Origin: Winogradskya consettensis
GTDB lineage: Bacteria > Actinomycetota > Actinomycetes > Mycobacteriales > Micromonosporaceae
DNA length: 64,000 bases
Direction of reading: 5' to 3'
Assembly (NCBI RefSeq): GCF_018332715.1
Contig: NZ_BOQP01000051.1
Span: 124,001 to 188,000 of the forward strand
Shown here: positions 56,601-64,000 of the stretch, piece by piece
How positions within the stretch are numbered: the first letter of the stretch is position 1
How the letters are laid out: each line of letters begins with the position of its first letter
The notes under the pieces: generated by a model
What the model saw: the letters and a program-made list of their open reading frames with translations, nothing else
What the model was told of the DNA's origin: nothing
The model's database searches: none
Position numbers and translations under genes: made by a program

Positions 56601-59600
56601 CGGCGCCTTGTCCGGCCGCTACCACTACCCAGGTGCCCTCGGGCGCACCGGAGCTCGGGTCGAGGGGTTTCCAGGTGATCCGATGCCGCCAGCCGTCCAG
56701 AACATCCCGTTCGTGCAACCCGCGCCGCCACTCCGCCAGGGCGGGCAGCAGCGTGTCCCACTCCGTGGCCGCGCTCCCGAGCCGCAACGTGCCGGCCAGC
56801 GCGTCGAGGTTCCGCGTCTCGACCGCCTTCCAGAACCGGTTCTCCTCGGGATGCGCAGCACTCACCGCACGAACGGGCACAGCCCAGTAGTGGTCCCGCT
56901 GGAACGCATACGTCGGCAGCTCCACCCGACCCCCCGCCGGCAGCACCGCCGTCCAGTCCACCCGGACCCCGTTCACGTGCAGCTTCGCGACTGCCTCCAG
57001 CGGCCGATCACCGCGCACGACGACATCATCGGCGCCCAAACAGGTAGCCGCCATCCCGGCGAGCACACCCGACGGCCCCACCTCCAGGAACCTCGACACC
57101 CCCTGCGCGCTCAGCTGAGCGATGCCATCGGCAAAACGAACAGCCTCACGCACCTGACGCATCCAGTAATCCGCGTCCCACCCGCCCATGACGAGCGGAA
57201 TCGACGGCTGCGCGTACTCGATCGTCTCAGCAACCGCACGGAACTCATCGAGCATCGGCTCCATCAACCGCGAATGGAACGCATGCGACACCTGAAGGCG
57301 TTTAGTCCGCTTGTCCGTGATCAAAGCGTCAACCGCCTCGACCGGACCGGACACCACTACCGACGTCGGACCGTTCACCGCCGCAACATCGAGTGTGTCG
57401 CCGACGATCGAACGAACCTCCGCCTCGGACGCTTCGATCGCCAACATCGCGCCACCAGCAGGAAGCGCCTGCATCAGACGACCACGAGCGGACACCAGCG
57501 TGATCGCATCATCCAGATCGAACACCCCGGCAACATGCGCGGCAGCAAGCTCACCGATCGAATGACCAAGCAAGTAGTCGGGCGTGATGCCCCAGCTCTC
57601 GTACAGGCGGAACAACGCCACCTCGAACGCGAACAAAGCGATCTGCGTGTGCTGCGTCTCGTGAACACGCTCGTCAGCGACAACCTCGTGCCGCGACGCC
57701 ACCTCGTCATAGGCCTCGGCAAACACTGGGAACCGCTCGTACAGATCCGCGGCCATGTCCGGCGTCTGAGACCCCTGACCCGTGAACAACATCGCCAGTC
57801 GGCCGTCGCCCGAACGCCCGGTCACCACACCGGCGGCGGGCCGGTCCTCAGCGACCGCGGCCAGCCCCGCGGCAAAGCCCTCGACCCGATCGGCAATCAC
57901 TACAGCCCGATACTCCAACGTCGCACGGGTCCGCACCAACGCCGCCGCAACCGCAGCCGAATGCCCGTAGTCCACAGTGATGAGTCGTTGAGCTTGCCCT
58001 CGCAAAGCTTCCGCAGACCGCCCCGACAACACCCACGCCGTCGGACCATCCAGAACCGGAACAACGGCCGCCGCCTCACCACCAGCCGGGGCCTGCTCGA
58101 TGATCGTGTGCGCGTTCGTCCCACTGATCCCGAACGACGACACACCCGCCCGCCGGACACCGCTGTCCCACGACTGTGTTGACGTCAACAACTTGACGGC
58201 ACCAGCCGTCCAGTCAACATGACCCGACGGCTCATCAACATGAAGCGTCGACGGCAACACACCATGCCGCATCGCCATGACCATCTTGATAATGCCCGCA
58301 ACCCCGGCCGCGGCCTGAGTGTGCCCGATGTTCGACTTCACCGACCCCAGCCACAACGGCCGATCCCGTTCCTGACCGTAAGTAGCCAGCAGAGCCTGCG
58401 CCTCGATCGGATCACCCAGACGAGTACCCGTCCCATGACCCTCAACCACGTCCACATCCGACGCGTTCAACCCGGCCGAAGCGAGGGCCTGCCGAATGAC
58501 GCGCTGCTGCGACGGACCATTCGGCGCCGTCAAACCATTCGACGCACCGTCCTGGTTGACCGCACTACCCCGAACAACCGCCAAAACCTCGTGACCATTG
58601 CGGCGAGCATCAGACATCCGCTCCACCAGAATGAGACCGGCACCCTCGGCCCAGCCCGTACCGTCAGCGGCACTGGCATAGGACTTGCAACGCCCGTCAG
58701 CGGCCAGCCCGTCCTGCCTTGCGAATTCCGCGAACACCTCCGGGCCGGCGATGACCGTGACGCCACCGACCAGCGCCATCTCACACTCGCCGTTACGCAG
58801 CGCCTGAGTAGCCCAGTGCAACGCGACCAGCGACGACGAACACGCCGTATCAACCGTCACCGCCGGACCTTCGAGACCGAACGTGTACGCCACCCGACCC
58901 GAGATCACACTGTCGGCCGTACCCGTCAAGCCATGCCCATCCAGTTCGGCGCCCACGCCGTACCCGGAATGGGAAGCACCCACGAACACACCCACCGGGC
59001 GCCCACGCAGCGACCGCGGGTCCACACCCGCCTGTTCGAAGGTCTCCCAGGAGACTTCGAGCAACAACCGCTGCTGCGGATCCATCGCCAGGGCCTCACG
59101 CGGCGAGATCCCGAACAGGCCCGCGTCGAACTGTGATGCGCTGTGCACGAACCCACCGAGCGGCGCGAACGAGGCCTCCGCCGGCACCTGCCAGCCACGG
59201 TCGTCGGGGAATCCTGAGACGCCCTCCTCGCCACCGAGGACGAGGCGCCACAGGTCCTCCGGCGACTGCACACCACCCGGGTAGCGGCAACCCATGCCGA
59301 CGATCACGATCTCGTCGTCCACCACGGGCAGAACCGAGCGGACCGCGACATCGGCGGGCGTCGGCTCCTCGCCCAGGCCCAGCGCGGTCAGCAGGTTCCC
59401 GGCCAGCTCCACCGGCGTGGGGTAGTCGAACACCAGCGACGCGGGCAGCCGCAGTCCGGTGGCCCCGGCGAGTACGGTGCGCAGCTCCACGGCGGTGATC
59501 GAGTCGAAGCCGAGCTCGCGGAAGGCGGTGCCGGGTTCGATCGCGGCGCTGTCCGCATAGCCGAGGACGGCGGCGGCGCGGGACCGGACCAGGTCGAGGA

Positions 59601-62600
59601 TGCTCGCGCGGCGTTCGGCCGGCTGCAGACCCGCGAGTCGCTGAGCGAGCTCACCACCCGGAGTCCCGGAGCCGGTGTGTCCGGCATCCGGCTGTGCTGC
59701 AGCGGGCAGGTCGGCGAGCAGGGGGCTCGGCCGGTTCGCGGTGAACGCGCCGGCGAACACCGGCCAGGTCACGTCCGCCACGGTCACCGTCGCGTCGCCG
59801 TGGTCGACCGCACCGGCGAGTGCGGCGATCGCACGTTCCGGCGCCAGCGGGTTGAGGCCTCGACGGCGCAGGTACGCATCGGTGTCACCGGACGCGGCAA
59901 GCCCCGCCCCGGACCACGGCCCCCAGGCGACCGCCAGGCCGGTACGGCCCCGGGCGTGCCGGGCTTCGATCAGCGCGTCCAGGTGCGCGTTGGCGGCCGC
60001 GTAGGCGGACTGGCCGCCGCTGCCCCAGACACCCGCGATGGACGAGAACACCACGAACAGGGCGGCGTCATCGAGCAGCTCGTCGAGATGGTCCGCACCG
60101 GCCGTCTTGGCGTCGAGGACCTCAGCGAACTCCTGCGCCGTCGTGTCCCGCAGCGGCGTCGACCCGGAGATGCCGGCGGTGTGCACGACACCGGTCGGCC
60201 GGTACTCGTCGACGACCCGGGCGAGCTGGTCGCGGTCCGCGACGTCACAAGCCACGGCGGTCGCGCGGGCACCGGCCGCGGTCAACTCGGCGATCAGCTC
60301 GTCCGCCCCGGGCGCCGCGGGTCCGCGACGGCTGAGCAGCACCACATGCCCCGCACCGTGTTCCACCAGCCATCGGGCCACCTCGGCACCGAGCGCCCCG
60401 GTGCCACCGGTGACGAGCACGGTCCCGGTGACGGTCCCGGCGGCTGTCCCGGTCCGGCGGCCGGTCAGTGGTGCGGGCCGGAGGCGGCGGGCGAGGACGC
60501 CGGTGCCGCGGATCGCGATCTGGTCCTCGGTCCTCTGGGCGAGCACGGAGGCCAGCCGGTCTCCCGCTCGCCGGTCGAACTTCTCCGGCAGGTCGATGAG
60601 GCCACCCCAGCGCCGGGGTGCCTCGAGTGCCGCGACCCGGCCCAGACCCCAGATCTGCGCGAGGCCGGGGCGCGGCGCGGAGTCGTTCCCGGCGGCCGCG
60701 ACCGCTGCCCGCGTGGCTATCCACAGTGGTGCGTCGGTGTCGGCGTCTTCGAGCGCCTGCACGAGTGCCAGTGCTTCCTGGGCGTCGGCCGGCATCCCGA
60801 GCAGCCCCGCCGGATGCTCGCCCTCCGCCAGCGCGTTCAGCAGCAGCTCGGCGATGAGGTACCGGTCAGGCATCGCGGGCAGTTCGAGGAGGCGGACAGT
60901 GGCGCCGTGCCCGGCGAGAGCGGCACCGAGGCCCGCGCCCGCGGGGGAGCCCGCGGGGGAGCCCGCGGGGGTGAGGACGAGCCAGATGCCGGTCAGGTCC
61001 GCGGTGGGGAGGGCGGGCAGACGGTGCCAGTGGATGTTGTAGCGCCAGGAGTCCAGTTCGGCTGTCTCGTGGCGGGTGCGGCGCGAGTCGGCGAGCGTGG
61101 CCAGTGCCGGGGCGGGGTCGAGCCAGAAGCGTTCGCGGTGGAATGCGTACGTCGGGAGATCGATGATCGTGCCGCCGCTGATCGTACGGTCCCAGGCGAT
61201 GTCCGTGCCGGCGGCGAACAGCCGGGCGGCTGCCGCGAGGGGCCGGTCGCCGCGCACCACGATCTCGTCACCGGTCAGGCACGTCGCCGCCATGCCCGTG
61301 AGCACGCCCGATGGCCCGATCTCGACGAACTTGACAACTCCCCGGCCGGCCAGGTGCGCCACACCGTCGGCGAACCGCACCGCCTCGCGCACCTGCCGCA
61401 CCCAGTAGTCCGCGTCCCACCCGTCCATCACCAACGGAATCCGCGGCTCAGCGTAAGTGACCGTTTGAGCAACAGCCCGGAACTCCTCGAGCATCGGCTC
61501 CATCAACCGCGAATGGAACGCATGCGACACCCGCAGCCGCTTCGTCCGCCTATCCGTCCTCAGCGCCTCGATCGCCTCGACCGAACCCGACACCACCACC
61601 GAGGTCGGACCGTTCACCGCCGCAACATCCAGTGTGTCGCCGACGATCGAACGAACCTCCGCCTCAGAAGCCTCGATCGCCACCATGCCACCACCCGCAG
61701 GAAGCGCCTGCATCAAACGACCACGAGCAGACACCAACCTGATCGCATCATCCAGATCGAACACACCCGCAACGTGCGCGGCAGCCAACTCACCGATCGA
61801 ATGACCCAGCAGGAAGTCCGGAACGATCCCCCAGCTCTCGTACAAGCGGAACAACGCCACCTCGAACGCGAACAGAGCAATCTGCGTGTGCTGCGTCTCG
61901 TGAACACGCTCATCCGAAACGACCTCGTGCCGCGACGTAACCTCGTCATAGGCAGCGGCGAAGACCGGGAAACGCACGTAAAGATCAGCGGCCATTCCCG
62001 GCGTCTGAGACCCCTGGCCCGTGAACAACATCGCCATCGGACCGGCGACGACGGCCCCACCGGCCTCACCCGCGATGACAGCGTCAAGACCAGCGAGCAA
62101 CGCCTCCCGCCCTGCCCCGGCAACAGCCGCACGCCGGTCCAACACCGAACGCGCCGAGATCAGCGTCCGCGCCACGTCCAACTCCGACACGCCGCCGTCG
62201 AGCACGAACTCCCGCAGCCGCCGCGCCTGCTCCACCAGCGCCGGCGCGGTCCGCGCGGACAGCACCCACGGCACGACAGCACCCGAAGGCTCAGTGTCAG
62301 CCGGCACGACAGCACCCGAAGGCTCAGTGCCGGCCGGCACGACGGGAGGAGCGGCTTCGAGGACCGCGTGCGCGTTCGTCCCGCTGATCGCGAACGACGA
62401 GACCGCCGCCCGCCGGGGCCGCCCCCGCTCGGGCCACGCGACCGCGTCGGTGAGCAGCCGGACGTCGCCGGTCTCCCAGTCCACGTGCGGGGTCGGCTCG
62501 TCGATGTGCAGCGTGGCAGGCAGAACCCCGTGCCGCATGGCCATGACCATCTTGATGACGCCGGCGACACCGGCGGTGGACTGGGTGTGGCCGATGTTGG

Positions 62601-64000
62601 ACTTGAGCGAGCCGAGCCAGAGCGGGTTGCCGGCGGCGCGCTCCTGCCCGTACGTGGCCAGGACCGCTTGTGCCTCGATCGGGTCGCCCAGCGCGGTGCC
62701 GGTCCCGTGTGCCTCGACCACGTCGACGTCGGCGGGTGTCAGCCGGGCGGCGGCGAGCGCCTGCCGGATGACGCGCTGCTGCGCGGGGCCGTTCGGGGCG
62801 GTGAGGCCGTTGGAGGCGCCGTCGGAGTTGACGGCGGTGCCCCGGACGACGGCGAGGATCCGGTGGCCGTTGCGGCGGGCGTCGGAGAGGCGTTCGAGGA
62901 CGAGCATGCCGACGCCTTCGGACATGCTGGTGCCGTCGGCGGCCGCGGCGAACGGCTTGCACCGCGCGTCGTCGGCTAGTCCGCGCTGCCGGCTGAACGA
63001 CGTGAAGATGCCGGGCTGGGTGATGACGGCGACGCCACCGGTGAGGGCGAGCTCGCACTCACCGCGGCGCAGCGACTCGACGGCCAGGTGCAGGGCGACG
63101 AGCGACGAGGAGCAGGCGGTGTCGATGGTGACGGCCGGGCCCTCGAAGCCGAACTGGTACGCGATCCGGCCGGACATGACGCTGCTGGCGCTGCCGGTGA
63201 GCAGGTGGCCCTCGATGCCGTCGGGCAGCGGGACGTTGATGCCGTAGTGCGAGGCGGCGCCGCCGATGAACACGCCGGTCGCGGTGCCGCGCAGCGACAG
63301 CGGTGCCATCCCGGCGCGTTCCAGGGCCTCCCACGACGCTTCCAGGAGCAGGCGTTGCTGCGGGTCCATGGCCAGTGCCTCGCGCGGGGAGATGCCGAAC
63401 AGGCGCGCGTCGAACGTGTCGGCGCCGTCGACGAAGCCGCCCGAGCGCACGTACGAGGTGCCGTCGCGGTCCGGGTCGGGGTCGTAGAGCGCGTCGAGGT
63501 CCCAGCCGCGGTCGGCGGGGAACGGGGTGATCGCGTCCCCGCCGTCGCTGACGAGCCGCCACAGGTCCTCGGGGCTGGTCACGCCGCCGGGCAGCCGGCA
63601 GCTCATGGCGACGATGACGACCTCGTCGTCCAGGACGCGGGCCGGGGCGACCGGTGCGGGCACTACCGCGGGCGCCGTCCCGGCGAGCCGCTCCACCAGG
63701 AACGCCGCGAGCGCTGCCGGGTTGGGCTGGTCGAACACGACGGTGGCGGGCAGCCGGGTGCCGGTGGCGGCCGTGAGCCGGTTGCGCAGTTCGACCGAGG
63801 TCAGCGAGTCGAAGCCGAGGTCGCGGAACGCCTGGTCGGCGCGGACGTGCTCGGCGTCGGCGTGACCGAGCACCGCGGCGGCGGTATCGCGGACCAGGTC
63901 GAGCAGGAGTCGCCGGCGGTCGGCGTCGTCGAGGCGGGCGACGCGGTCGGCCAGCGGGCTGCCGGTGGCCGCGGCGGTCGCGGCGCGGCGCAGCTTCGGC
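50626..64000 (-). CDS. PKS-D: type I modular polyketide synthase, final ACP of one module plus three complete modules (5' end outside window)
   Basis: The frame is open from the right edge (first full codon 63997-63999) to the TGA at 50626, giving 4457 residues in the window. An apparent GTG start near 63873 is rejected because it lies inside an ACP whose sequence continues upstream in frame. Order: ACP (Ser 63805-63807), then three KS-AT-KR-ACP modules, all with malonyl ATs and KR types A, B and A. The C-terminus is a helical docking tail (DDELISFIEQQLGGA) after a four-helix-like segment. This end is the expected partner for the N-terminal helix of PKS-C, the next gene. The protein is an internal part of the assembly line and has no loading or release domain in view. 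Confidence 0.97.
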   Translation of the reverse strand, partial: PKLRRAATAAATGSPLADRVARLDDADRRRLLLDLVRDTAAAVLGHADAEHVRADQAFRDLGFDSLTSVELRNRLTAATGTRLPATVVFDQPNPAALAAFLVERLAGTAPAVVPAPVAPARVLDDEVVIVAMSCRLPGGVTSPEDLWRLVSDGGDAITPFPADRGWDLDALYDPDPDRDGTSYVRSGGFVDGADTFDARLFGISPREALAMDPQQRLLLEASWEALERAGMAPLSLRGTATGVFIGGAASHYGINVPLPDGIEGHLLTGSASSVMSGRIAYQFGFEGPAVTIDTACSSSLVALHLAVESLRRGECELALTGGVAVITQPGIFTSFSRQRGLADDARCKPFAAAADGTSMSEGVGMLVLERLSDARRNGHRILAVVRGTAVNSDGASNGLTAPNGPAQQRVIRQALAAARLTPADVDVVEAHGTGTALGDPIEAQAVLATYGQERAAGNPLWLGSLKSNIGHTQSTAGVAGVIKMVMAMRHGVLPATLHIDEPTPHVDWETGDVRLLTDAVAWPERGRPRRAAVSSFAISGTNAHAVLEAAPPVVPAGTEPSGAVVPADTEPSGAVVPWVLSARTAPALVEQARRLREFVLDGGVSELDVARTLISARSVLDRRAAVAGAGREALLAGLDAVIAGEAGGAVVAGPMAMLFTGQGSQTPGMAADLYVRFPVFAAAYDEVTSRHEVVSDERVHETQHTQIALFAFEVALFRLYESWGIVPDFLLGHSIGELAAAHVAGVFDLDDAIRLVSARGRLMQALPAGGGMVAIEASEAEVRSIVGDTLDVAAVNGPTSVVVSGSVEAIEALRTDRRTKRLRVSHAFHSRLMEPMLEEFRAVAQTVTYAEPRIPLVMDGWDADYWVRQVREAVRFADGVAHLAGRGVVKFVEIGPSGVLTGMAATCLTGDEIVVRGDRPLAAAARLFAAGTDIAWDRTISGGTIIDLPTYAFHRERFWLDPAPALATLADSRRTRHETAELDSWRYNIHWHRLPALPTADLTGIWLVLTPAGSPAGSPAGAGLGAALAGHGATVRLLELPAMPDRYLIAELLLNALAEGEHPAGLLGMPADAQEALALVQALEDADTDAPLWIATRAAVAAAGNDSAPRPGLAQIWGLGRVAALEAPRRWGGLIDLPEKFDRRAGDRLASVLAQRTEDQIAIRGTGVLARRLRPAPLTGRRTGTAAGTVTGTVLVTGGTGALGAEVARWLVEHGAGHVVLLSRRGPAAPGADELIAELTAAGARATAVACDVADRDQLARVVDEYRPTGVVHTAGISGSTPLRDTTAQEFAEVLDAKTAGADHLDELLDDAALFVVFSSIAGVWGSGGQSAYAAANAHLDALIEARHARGRTGLAVAWGPWSGAGLAASGDTDAYLRRRGLNPLAPERAIAALAGAVDHGDATVTVADVTWPVFAGAFTANRPSPLLADLPAAAQPDAGHTGSGTPGGELAQRLAGLQPAERRASILDLVRSRAAAVLGYADSAAIEPGTAFRELGFDSITAVELRTVLAGATGLRLPASLVFDYPTPVELAGNLLTALGLGEEPTPADVAVRSVLPVVDDEIVIVGMGCRYPGGVQSPEDLWRLVLGGEEGVSGFPDDRGWQVPAEASFAPLGGFVHSASQFDAGLFGISPREALAMDPQQRLLLEVSWETFEQAGVDPRSLRGRPVGVFVGASHSGYGVGAELDGHGLTGTADSVISGRVAYTFGLEGPAVTVDTACSSSLVALHWATQALRNGECEMALVGGVTVIAGPEVFAEFARQDGLAADGRCKSYASAADGTGWAEGAGLILVERMSDARRNGHEVLAVVRGSAVNQDGASNGLTAPNGPSQQRVIRQALASAGLNASDVDVVEGHGTGTRLGDPIEAQALLATYGQERDRPLWLGSVKSNIGHTQAAAGVAGIIKMVMAMRHGVLPSTLHVDEPSGHVDWTAGAVKLLTSTQSWDSGVRRAGVSSFGISGTNAHTIIEQAPAGGEAAAVVPVLDGPTAWVLSGRSAEALRGQAQRLITVDYGHSAAVAAALVRTRATLEYRAVVIADRVEGFAAGLAAVAEDRPAAGVVTGRSGDGRLAMLFTGQGSQTPDMAADLYERFPVFAEAYDEVASRHEVVADERVHETQHTQIALFAFEVALFRLYESWGITPDYLLGHSIGELAAAHVAGVFDLDDAITLVSARGRLMQALPAGGAMLAIEASEAEVRSIVGDTLDVAAVNGPTSVVVSGPVEAVDALITDKRTKRLQVSHAFHSRLMEPMLDEFRAVAETIEYAQPSIPLVMGGWDADYWMRQVREAVRFADGIAQLSAQGVSRFLEVGPSGVLAGMAATCLGADDVVVRGDRPLEAVAKLHVNGVRVDWTAVLPAGGRVELPTYAFQRDHYWAVPVRAVSAAHPEENRFWKAVETRNLDALAGTLRLGSAATEWDTLLPALAEWRRGLHERDVLDGWRHRITWKPLDPSSGAPEGTWVVVAAGQGAEDDVVAALRGAGVDVIEVRVPGDADRWRIADELLTAAGDRTVGGVVGLPGSGLAATALLQALGEAELVAPVWLLTRGAVTTGPADPIRRAGQAEVWGVAQVAALELPHLWGGIADLPETLDERAARRLAAVLAGHDEDQVAIRAAGVYGRRLTAAPGSGAEFVAPDGTVLVTGGTGALGGQVARWLAGAGVPSLLLLSRGGPEAPGAEELTADLTALGARVTVAACDVSERDQVAAALAAVPGEFPLAGVVHVAGVVDDGVLESLTADQFTTVFAAKARAADHLDALTAHLELPLFALFSSVAGTIGSPGQGNYAAANAYLDALAQDRRARGLAATSIAWGPWAEGGMADTGTVGRRLDRGGFTALPPEQAVAAFGAAVASAEPVLLIADVDWPRLAGGRRGPLLEPLLPVEAPAQVVERAARPAGHTAVELLELIRSRVALVLGHTTGDTIEPGRAFRDLGFDSLTAVELRNLLTEAVGVPLPATLVFDYPTPAALVEHLRDRLGARSQVASGAAVPADAVPAVVDAGDPVVVVAMACRFPGGVASPEDLWELVAGGTDALTALPADRGWPGGLPAVEGGFLDDVAGFDAELFGVSPREALAMDPQQRVLLESVWEAFERGGVDPVAVRGSRTGVFVGTNGQDYAAVLAMAGGAGVESHASTGNAAAVLSGRVSYVFGLEGPAVTVDTACSSSLVALHLAAQSLRAGECDLALAGGVTVMSTAGAFVEFARQDGLAGDGRCKAFSADADGTGWGEGVGVLLVERLSDARRNGHEVLAVVRGSAINQDGASNGLTAPNGPSQQRVIRQALASAGLKPADVDVVEAHGTGTRLGDPIEAQAVLATYGQDRDRPLWLGSVKSNIGHTQAAAGVAGLIKMVMAMRHGVLPATLHVGEPTPQVDWSAGDVRLLTANQPWDGARRRAGVSSFGLSGTNAHVILEQGDVVAPAAEEPAAGDGPVTWLLSAGTGAALSARAARLREVAATASDLTAVARSLAAVQASLPVRAAVVAPDREGLLAGLAALDQGTSAAGVLTGTAGHGPLAALFTGQGAQRPGMVRDLYDRHPVFADAFDAVAARAEFPLHKVVETELIDQTQHTQLALFAFEVGLFRLYESWGITPDFLLGHSIGELAAAHVAGVFDLDDAIRLVSARGRLMQALPAGGAMLAIEASEADVRSIVGDTLDVAAVNGPTSVVVSGSVEAIEALTTDRRTKRLQVSHAFHSRLMEPMLEEFRAVAETVEYAQPSIPLVMDGWDADYWVRQVREAVRFADGIAELSARGVTTFLEVGPSGVLAGMAAGCLDGGETVIRGDRPLDAVAALHVAGVPVDWAGILPAGPRVALPPYAFQRERYWPDLGHNTDGLRYREDWTDITAPVAAAPDGNWLVVTDGEVPQDLRTALTGATLTEVTIATGADRATAAGRIRDVLKGNRGLTPATRVLSVLPDATRTVTLVQALGDAGVDAPLWCLTRDATGATDAAPRQAQIWGLGRVAALEHPRRWGGLVDLPGTLADADGQALAAFLTAPGEEDQVAIRPGGLRARRLLPAPAPVKAGGGYRPTGTVLLTGGTGALGAHVARWLAGRGVPHLVLLGRRGPQAPGMSDLTAELTALGTRVTVAAADVTDRDALAGVLAAIPADLPLTGVVHAAGVNDAATLAATTPAEFAATLHAKVAGAQHLDALTAALDLDAFVVFSSIAGVWGSGGQAAYAAANAHLDALVRTRRARGAAGTSVAWGPWAGSGMAASTEADDYLRRRGLAPLTPQRAMAALAEAIDGGEECVTVADIDWSRFLATFTATRPAPLFAELGGGEQAEVPSGAGDAGDGLRGRIRGLSATEQTDLLVRLVRTEAAAVLRHSGIDRVPAGRAFNDLGFDSLTAVELRNRLVAATGLSMPASLVFDHPDAAAVGRYLRAELSGEQDGVDPFLARLAELDEAFGGAGFDALARAKVTVRLQSFLSKWTAAAPAATGAGSVDDTLEAASDDELISFIEQQLGGA
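50885..55020 (-). other. PKS-D third complete module: KS-AT(malonyl)-KR(A-type)-ACP
   Basis: KS Cys is at 54529-54531 and AT Ser (GHSIGE) at 53226-53228 with SHAFH. KR starts near 51935 at GTVLLTGGTG, has no LDD (AGVNDAATL) and has GVWGSGGQAAY, so it is A-type. ACP Ser is at 50992-50994. The C-terminal docking region follows from about 50880 to the stop. Confidence 0.88.
55085..59320 (-). other. PKS-D second complete module: KS-AT(malonyl)-KR(B-type variant)-ACP
   Basis: KS Cys is at 58840-58842 and AT Ser (GHSIGE) at 57559-57561 with SHAFH. KR starts near 56104 at GTVLVTGGTG with AGVVDDGVL, a VDD form of the B-type motif. ACP Ser is at 55207-55209. KS and linker match PKS-C module 2, while the AT matches PKS-C module 5, so the module is a mosaic. 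Confidence 0.88.
60941..60971. repeat. Tandem 12 bp repeat in the AT-KR linker of PKS-D
   Basis: Two exact 12 bp units (60941-60952, 60953-60964) and a 7 bp partial third encode PAGSPAGSPAGA. The repeat is in frame and lies just before the structural KR subdomain, so it looks like tolerated slippage in a flexible linker. Confidence 0.85.
62270..62343. repeat. Tandem 33 bp repeat in the KS-AT linker of PKS-D
   Basis: Two nearly identical 33 bp units (62270-62302, 62303-62335) and an 8 bp partial third encode a repeated TEPSGAVVPA peptide. The repeat is in frame between KS and AT and adds 11 residues to the linker. Confidence 0.85.
63685..64000 (-). other. PKS-D: ACP of an upstream module, partial
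   Basis: The attachment motif GFDSLTSVELRNRL has Ser at 63805-63807. The preceding helix (RRRLLLDLVRDTAAAVLGHA) continues in frame to the edge. The rest of this module lies outside the window. Confidence 0.9.

Larger units (their letters stand above)
59375..63635 (-). other. PKS-D first complete module: KS-AT(malonyl)-KR(A-type)-ACP
   Basis: KS Cys is at 63112-63114 and AT Ser (GHSIGE) at 61798-61800 with SHAFH. KR starts near 60430 at GTVLVTGGTG, has no LDD (AGISGSTPL) and has GVWGSGGQSAY, so it is A-type. ACP Ser is at 59500-59502 in GFDSITAVELRT. Two in-frame tandem repeats lie in its linkers (see separate entries). Confidence 0.88.

Noticed and set aside
60941..62343. In-frame tandem repeats in PKS-D as possible phase-variable switches
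   Set aside because: The units are 12 and 33 bp, multiples of three, so copy changes would alter only linker length and not the reading frame.
63861..63873. A GTG start for PKS-D near 63873
   Set aside because: It falls in the middle of an ACP helix that continues upstream in frame to the window edge, so the gene starts outside.

Overview
The window is coding almost end to end, very GC-rich, and filled by one large modular type I polyketide synthase (PKS) locus transcribed entirely on the minus strand. GC content, codon bias and PKS architecture point to an actinomycete. I cannot name the genus: no rRNA, housekeeping gene or tailoring gene is present.

Reading in the direction of transcription (high to low coordinates) there are four PKS genes. 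PKS-D enters from the right edge (64000 to 50626) with the last ACP of an upstream module plus three complete modules. After a 190 bp gap, PKS-C (50435 to 17184) is a single 11,083-residue protein with seven modules. PKS-B (17187 to 11962) overlaps it by 4 bp and carries one module. After a 188 bp gap, PKS-A (11772 to the left edge) carries a loading module and two extension modules, the last cut by the edge.

Twelve KS domains have an active-site Cys and one, at the start of PKS-A, has Gln in its place (KSQ). PKS-B and PKS-C begin with coiled-coil docking helices; PKS-D, PKS-C and PKS-B end with docking tails. PKS-A has no N-terminal docking helix. The inferred protein order is therefore PKS-A first in biosynthesis although last in transcription here, with PKS-D to PKS-C to PKS-B forming a separate contiguous run. 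No thioesterase is present, so the assembly line continues outside the window on both sides.

Most modules are malonyl-specific KS-AT-KR-ACP units that leave hydroxyl groups. Three modules are methylmalonyl-type, and all three also carry a DH (one also an ER). The encoded stretch fits a long polyol chain with occasional double bonds and methyl branches.

The points most worth a second look are: a loading module with KSQ, a collapsed AT lacking its catalytic motif, and an ACP; a matched putative promoter/operator in both intergenic gaps (AGGGGTTG, 18 bp spacer, TAGNCT); two strong hairpins between PKS-D and PKS-C; and malonyl-AT cassettes that look homogenised by gene conversion.
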